Below, piece after piece: positions 5,748 through 9,777 of a stretch of 9,777 nucleotides of DNA. The position numbers were made by a program, and so were the translations under genes. Position 1 is the stretch's first letter. The number at the start of each line of letters is the position of its first letter. The stretch is taken from NCBI GenBank assembly GCA_049515175.1, contig JBEKUI010000184.1, positions 1 to 9,777 on the forward strand. Direction: 5' to 3'. The notes under the pieces are model-generated. The model was given only the letters and a program-made list of their open reading frames with translations, was not told where the DNA came from and made no database searches. The stretch comes from JACQNR01 sp049515175. Lineage in GTDB: Bacteria; Acidobacteriota; Terriglobia; UBA7540.

Positions 5748-5762
5748 CGCCGCAATGCGGCG
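5748..5762. repeat. short inverted repeat CGCCGC-AAT-GCGGCG
   Basis: A perfect 6-bp GC-only stem with a three-base loop lies between the 32-residue ORF and the DUF192 gene, right beside the DUF192 Shine-Dalgarno. No T-run follows on either strand, so it is not a standard terminator. It may mark an RNA-processing or translation-tuning site within the operon. Confidence 0.4.
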
Positions 5763-5784
5763 TTTGCAGGGACGAAAAATCCGA

Positions 5785-5883
5785 CTATCGGGACGTCTTC
5801 TTCTTGCGCCGCTGGATCAGGATAAAGAGCACCACTACGAACAACACTCCCGCCACCACGCGAATCAACGTCGTTTGGTCCAC
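5785..5883 (-). CDS. 32-residue single-pass membrane microprotein in the Tad operon
   Basis: A GTG start at 5883-5881 is preceded by GAGGAG seven bases upstream, one of the best ribosome-binding sites in the operon. The stop TAG is at 5787-5785. The product is (M)DQTTLIRVV, then a hydrophobic stretch AGVLFVVVLFILI, then QRRKKKTSR. It is one membrane helix with a strongly basic end, predicted to be cytoplasmic. It fills what would otherwise be a gap between tadC (36 bases upstream) and the DUF192 gene (51 bases downstream), all on one strand. I know no family for it. It could be a small platform subunit or regulator of TadB/TadC, by inference. Its shortness would hide it from most gene callers. 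Confidence 0.65.
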   Translation of the reverse strand: MDQTTLIRVVAGVLFVVVLFILIQRRKKKTSR

Positions 5884-5919
5884 GGTTTCACTCCTCGTTA
5901 TTCAGAATTTGCCGACTTC

Positions 5920-6840
5920 TTATTCTCCACTCAGAACTTTGTTCAGATTTCTATAAATCATGATGGCCGCCGGTCCCAGCAGCACGATGAAAAGGTTGGG
6001 AAAGATGAAAAGAACCAACGGGGGAATCATTTTGATGGTGGTCTTGGCCGCCATCTCTTCCGCCTGCTGCCGCCGCCGAATTCGCAAAGCGTCCGCGAAG
6101 GCCCCCAGCGACCTGGACACCGGAGTGCCAAATCTCTCCGTCTGAACCAGCATCTGCACGAACTGGCGGACGCTATCAACGCCCACGCGATCGGCCATAT
6201 TCTTCCATGCATCCAGGCGCGGCTTGCCCGCCCGCTGCTCCAGCCCAATGAGAAGAAACTCGTCGCTCAGATCGGGATGGCTGATCTTCAACTCCTGGCC
6301 GACTCGCAGGATCGCCTGGTCGAGTCCCAGCCCTGCCTCCATGCAAATCCCCAGAAGGTCCAGTGCATCCGGCACGCTCAGCCGGATGCGATCCTGGCGC
6401 CGCGAAACCATCGTGGTCAGCCAGAGGTCGGGCAACAAGAACCCCACCGCCGCCAGCGCCACAATCCAGAAGAAAGTGCTCTGTTTGATAAAGATCAGCG
6501 CCCCCACCGCTCCCAGGATGGGGAACACCAATCGGACCAGATAGAACAGGTCCGCGTAGGACGCCTTGCGATACCCGGCGGAAGCGAGCCGGCGTACCAG
6601 TTCCGGATCTTCACTGCCTCCCAGCAATCCGCGCAGCGGCTGGACAAGCTTGGAAACGCGTTCGCTTTCCATCAGCCAAGCCAGGGTGAACCGCGACGGG
6701 GTCGCCTGGACAGACGGCGCCCCGCTGGTGACTTCCATCAAGCGCGCAGTTTCCCGGGATCGCCCGGCGAGGACCAAAAGAATGAGGCCAAAAGTCAGAG
6801 CGAAAGTGGCGACAATCGTAATGATGATATACAGGTCCAT
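5920..6840 (-). CDS. tadC: TadC inner-membrane platform protein of the Tad pilus
   Basis: The 306-residue protein has an N-terminal membrane helix (4-24), two helices at about 102-118 and 122-142, and a C-terminal helix at 271-294. The T2SSF (GspF-like) domain spans about 157-290, starting with PDALDLLGICMEAGLGLDQA at 157-176, the hallmark of TadC, and including LVQTERFGTPVSRSLGAFAD at 231-250. TadC pairs with TadB as the membrane platform on which the TadA ATPase acts to extrude Flp-type pili. Its start lies six bases after the tadB stop. The Shine-Dalgarno is poor (TAGGCG inside the tadB end), so translational coupling to tadB is likely. Length and domain order are normal for the family. 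Confidence 0.93.
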   Translation of the reverse strand: MDLYIIITIVATFALTFGLILLVLAGRSRETARLMEVTSGAPSVQATPSRFTLAWLMESERVSKLVQPLRGLLGGSEDPELVRRLASAGYRKASYADLFYLVRLVFPILGAVGALIFIKQSTFFWIVALAAVGFLLPDLWLTTMVSRRQDRIRLSVPDALDLLGICMEAGLGLDQAILRVGQELKISHPDLSDEFLLIGLEQRAGKPRLDAWKNMADRVGVDSVRQFVQMLVQTERFGTPVSRSLGAFADALRIRRRQQAEEMAAKTTIKMIPPLVLFIFPNLFIVLLGPAAIMIYRNLNKVLSGE

Positions 6841-6846
6841 AAGCGC

Positions 6847-7809
6847 CTAAACTTTAATGTCGATCACTTTGCGGATCACCCATCCGCCCGTCACCAACAG
6901 CACAATCCCGGCGTAAATCAACTTCCGGCCCGCGGGGTCCGTGAACAGAATCCGTTCGTATGCCGGGTTGACCAGGTTCAACAAGACAAACATCAAGAAG
7001 GGCATCGCCGCCAGGATCCAACCCGTCAGCCGCCCCTGGGCTGTGAAAACCCTCAGTTGCCCCCGCAAACGGAACCGCTCGCGAATCACCACGGCAGTCT
7101 TGTCCAGAACCTCGGCGAGGTTGCCTCCGGTTTCCTTCTGCACCAGAATGGCGGTGACCAGAAAGCTCACGTCCGGAAGTGGAACCCTGCTCGCCAAGTT
7201 CAACAACGCCTCGCGAAGCGGTAAACCGAAATTCTGCTCCTCAAAGACCCGCCGGAACTCCGACGCAGCGGGCTCGTTTCCCTCGGAGGCCACCATTTCG
7301 ATGGCCGAGGTAATCGTATGCCCGGCGCGCAGAGCTCGGGCCATCAAGTCGATGGTATCGGGAAGCAACTCCTCGAAGCGGTTCAATCGCCTCCAGCGCT
7401 TGACAAGGAGGAAAATAAAAGGACCTGAACCCAGGGCGGCCCCTCCCAATATAGCCAGGTAGAAGGACGGAGCCCAAATGTTCAGGATCCAGGTTCCGAC
7501 AACTAGACAGACGACGGAAAGGGAAATCAGCATCCCTGCCGTCCAGGAACTCTCCGCCTGGACCAGGAGGCTGTGCAACCGATGGAAGAGCGGCACCTGC
7601 TGCATCAACTCATCGATCCAGGGAACATTGCTGAGCTTCTCCCGCCGCAGCAGGTCAGCGACCTCGTCGGGAACAGCGCCGCCCGAAACCAGCTCGATGG
7701 TGCGCAGTCTCTCCTCGACGGCTTTTTCAGAAGCCGACGGCCGCAAGGCCACCATGAGGACAATAAAGGCCACGGCCAGGATGAGAGCAAAGACCATCAA
7801 GGGCGTCAT
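6847..7809 (-). CDS. tadB: TadB inner-membrane platform protein of the Tad pilus
   Basis: The 320-residue protein starts with a membrane helix (MTPLMVFALILAVAFIVLM), has two more helices at about 92-110 and 115-135, and two at the C-terminus (265-283, 298-313). The T2SSF domain runs from about 145: FEELLPDTIDLMARALRAGH at 145-164, then ETGGNLAEVLDKTAVVIRER at 226-245, which is typical of TadB. It forms the platform together with TadC. It starts 19 bases after tadA. GGAG, seven bases upstream of the ATG (in GGAGAG), supports the start at 7809. Gene order tadA-tadB-tadC is the classic one. Confidence 0.93.
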   Translation of the reverse strand: MTPLMVFALILAVAFIVLMVALRPSASEKAVEERLRTIELVSGGAVPDEVADLLRREKLSNVPWIDELMQQVPLFHRLHSLLVQAESSWTAGMLISLSVVCLVVGTWILNIWAPSFYLAILGGAALGSGPFIFLLVKRWRRLNRFEELLPDTIDLMARALRAGHTITSAIEMVASEGNEPAASEFRRVFEEQNFGLPLREALLNLASRVPLPDVSFLVTAILVQKETGGNLAEVLDKTAVVIRERFRLRGQLRVFTAQGRLTGWILAAMPFLMFVLLNLVNPAYERILFTDPAGRKLIYAGIVLLVTGGWVIRKVIDIKV

Positions 7810-7828
7810 CGGAACTCTCCAGAGACCT

Positions 7829-9196
<1,368 letters not shown>

Positions 9197-9232
9197 GTTG
9201 CCTCCTTACCCCCCGGGCCAAAGACATCGCCG

Positions 9233-9777
9233 CTAGCGGCCCAGAAATCCAAACACTCCCTTTTCCTGTTGCTTCGCGGGGGCGCTCGGCCTGCCCGCCA
9301 ACGAACCAGCCCAATCGACCATGCTGCGCATCAGGTCCGAGCGAGGGTTGATCGAAAGGGGATCACCATTGTTAATTGCCTTGATGACCTCGGCGTACTG
9401 ATTGGGGACTTTCCAGTAAATGTTCTTCTGAATCGCTTTTTCGATCTGCGCGTCGGTAATCGAGCCCCCCTTGAGGTGGCGATTGATGACGACCCGAACC
9501 TTGTCGGGGGGATAATCGAACCGGCCAAGGTACTCAAGGTGTCGCGCCATATTGCGCAAGGCAGGGATCTCCGGCGTCGCAACCAAGAAAAGCCGCTCCG
9601 CCATGTCGATGACCACCATGGTTTCTTCGTCCAGCGCCGGGAAGCAGTCCACGATGACGTACTCATACTGCATTCGCAGGAAATCCATCACCCGCTGCAT
9701 CCCTTCGGCACTGACATGCCGGGGCGCGTCAACACCATCTGGAGCCGGCAGCACCTCCAAACCGCTGCTGTGCTGGA
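9233..9777 (-). CDS. cpaE: CpaE/TadZ pilus-positioning ATPase, C-terminal part
   Basis: The frame is open to the right edge, so the gene continues beyond the window. The visible 181 codons run from QHSSGLEVLPAPDG through YEYVIVDCFPALDEET (Walker B region of the ParA/MinD-like fold), LFLVATPEIPALRNMARHLEYL and VRVVINRHLKGG, to the end GVFGFLGR. The order 'GL.VLPAP', 'Y.YVIVD.FP.LDE', 'PALRN..R.LEYL', 'V.VV.NR' is that of CpaE/TadZ proteins, which localise the Tad machine at the pole or membrane. The Walker A loop and any N-terminal receiver-like domain are outside. A Cys follows the Walker B Asp where Thr or Ser is more usual, which I would not over-read. A TTG at 9760 is an internal codon, not a start. 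Confidence 0.9.
   Translation of the reverse strand, partial: QHSSGLEVLPAPDGVDAPRHVSAEGMQRVMDFLRMQYEYVIVDCFPALDEETMVVIDMAERLFLVATPEIPALRNMARHLEYLGRFDYPPDKVRVVINRHLKGGSITDAQIEKAIQKNIYWKVPNQYAEVIKAINNGDPLSINPRSDLMRSMVDWAGSLAGRPSAPAKQQEKGVFGFLGR

Noticed and set aside
5755..7224. Long plus-strand open frame (489 codons) across tadC and part of tadB
   Set aside because: It is antisense to two clear Tad genes, is extremely rich in Gln, His, Arg and Asn, and has no domain. It is a shadow frame of GC-rich coding DNA.
9229..9240. Perfect 12-base palindrome GCCGCTAGCGGC over the cpaE stop codon
   Set aside because: A loop-free palindrome of this size is common in GC-rich DNA. No T-run follows and the operon continues into tadA, so it is not a terminator; I have no evidence that it is a binding site.

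Overview
The window reads as chromosomal DNA of a GC-rich (roughly 60%) Gram-negative-type bacterium. Acidobacteriota is the best guess. The reasons are a C-terminal module in the zinc-ribbon protein that resembles proteins common in that phylum, a DUF6982-like protein beside it, a Tad pilus locus whose order ends in a DUF192 gene, and a response regulator with a 'CSYCKKIR'-type tail. This is recognition from memory, not a search result. I see no rRNA, tRNA, CRISPR array, insertion sequence or phage gene.

Left part (1-1166): the last 62 codons of a ROK-family sugar kinase or regulator run in from the left edge. A complete SIS-domain protein of the COG4821/UPF0309 type follows. They look like one sugar-phosphate operon.

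Middle, minus strand (1167-1787, with 1788-2159 upstream): a single-domain response regulator whose output part is a short coiled coil plus a four-cysteine tail. Its start is ambiguous because a perfect Shine-Dalgarno sequence lies 47 codons upstream, before an in-frame TTG.

Middle, plus strand (2160-5244): a 43-residue membrane microprotein, a secreted protein with eight G-x-W repeats, a roughly 390-base gap that looks like a structured leader, and then a closely spaced pair. The pair is a DUF6982-like soluble protein and a membrane protein with two cytoplasmic zinc ribbons, one membrane helix, an SH3-like domain and a C-terminal beta-rich domain.

Right part, minus strand (9777 down to 5305): one compact Tad/Flp pilus operon, in transcription order cpaE/tadZ (partial), tadA/cpaF, tadB, tadC, a 32-residue GTG-start membrane microprotein, and a DUF192 protein. 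A hairpin followed by a T-rich stretch ends it, just beyond the convergent zinc-ribbon gene. CpaE would position the machine, TadA would power it and TadB/TadC would form its inner-membrane platform. Pilins, peptidase and secretin are not in view.

I do not see a clear new defence or mobile system. The least described parts are the two microproteins, the G-x-W repeat protein, the two-gene zinc-ribbon/DUF6982 module with its leader, and the response regulator tail.
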